Below, in pieces: positions 6,497-6,661 of a DNA stretch of 6,661 bases (position 1 is its first letter; every line of letters begins with the position of its first letter). The notes under the pieces are model-generated. The model did no database searches. It was given only the letters and a program-made list of their open reading frames with translations, and was not told the origin of the DNA. Source of the stretch: Zoogloea sp. Lineage in GTDB: Bacteria > Pseudomonadota > Gammaproteobacteria > Burkholderiales > Rhodocyclaceae. The stretch covers positions 1-6,661 of the forward strand of contig JAEUNV010000264.1 of NCBI GenBank assembly GCA_016790385.1, in the 5' to 3' direction. Position numbers and translations under genes: made by a program.

Positions 6497-6661
6497 TCAG
6501 GACCCGATGGACGCCTGATTCGCTTCCGCCAACAACCACGAACGAAAGGCTTGAATCACAGGACGCTCCAGAAACGCTTCGGACACCACCAGGCTGTACA
6601 CATAGCGGGACGGCAAAACCACAGGAAAAGGCACCACCAACCGACCCGACCTGACATCCGC
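6497..6661 (-). CDS. C-terminal end of a LysR-type transcriptional regulator
   Basis: The frame reads in from the right edge and ends at TGA (6499-6497), giving 54 residues. The fragment starts with ADVRSGRLVVPFP, continues with a Tyr-rich strand (RYVYSLVV) and ends with RPVIQAFRSWLLAEA. The pattern of Asp, GRLV, PF, a YxY-type strand, then P-x-x-x-AF-x-x-WL is that of the end of the effector-binding domain of LysR-type regulators, closest in feel to the GcvA-like group. The DNA-binding domain and start are outside the window, so target and effector cannot be named. It is on the same strand as hemA but separated by 123 bp with a hairpin and a promoter, so it is probably a separate transcription unit. 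Confidence 0.8.
   Translation of the reverse strand, partial: ADVRSGRLVVPFPVVLPSRYVYSLVVSEAFLERPVIQAFRSWLLAEANQASIGS

Noticed and set aside
6307..6654. Plus-strand ORF across the hemA upstream region
   Set aside because: It runs antisense to the hemA start, the hemA promoter and the LysR-type C-terminus, and its translation is low-complexity Pro/Arg/Thr-rich without a recognisable motif.

Overview
The window looks like a chromosomal segment from a GC-rich (roughly 60-65 %) proteobacterium. A betaproteobacterium, perhaps of the Rhodocyclales or a relative, is the best guess. This rests on the minus-strand order hemA-prfA-prmC-grxD and on the HPr-rel-A type gene set; no rRNA or phylogenetic marker comparison was possible. 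All genes are tightly packed and no stretch over 300 bases lacks a gene.

Left half, plus strand (1-2749): the C-terminal 135 residues of an unrecognised protein with the look of a secreted one (start off the left edge), then three closely linked genes. These encode a small PqqD-like protein, an HprK-related kinase (HprK_rel_A type, P-loop intact) and an NTP_transf_5-type nucleotidyltransferase. The kinase and nucleotidyltransferase genes each overlap the preceding stop codon by 4 nt, and all three genes appear to start at non-ATG codons (TTG, TTG, GTG). The same protein types (HprK-like kinase, PqqD-like peptide binder, nucleotidyltransferase) accompany some phosphorylated lasso-peptide clusters, but no lasso cyclase or leader protease is visible here. 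The function of this set is not established, and it is the most interesting part of the window. The upstream protein ends in serine, which makes it a testable candidate substrate.

Centre (2735-2760): a palindromic terminator with an A-tract on one side and a T-tract on the other. It overlaps the nucleotidyltransferase stop codon and should serve both converging transcription units.

Right half, minus strand (2777-6420): a housekeeping operon read right to left. It holds hemA (glutamyl-tRNA reductase, first committed step of C5 tetrapyrrole synthesis), prfA (peptide release factor 1), prmC (methyltransferase for the release-factor GGQ glutamine) and grxD (monothiol CGFS glutaredoxin for Fe-S cluster delivery). 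A perfect extended -10 element (TGATATAAT) sits about 40 bp upstream of hemA and is the likely operon promoter. PrmC modifies the product of the gene beside it, and HemA and GrxD connect the operon to heme and iron-sulfur metabolism.

Right edge (6497-6661, minus strand): the last 54 residues of a LysR-type transcriptional regulator, cut by the window end. A short perfect hairpin lies between it and the hemA promoter. No RNA gene, insertion sequence, CRISPR array, attachment site or origin was seen.
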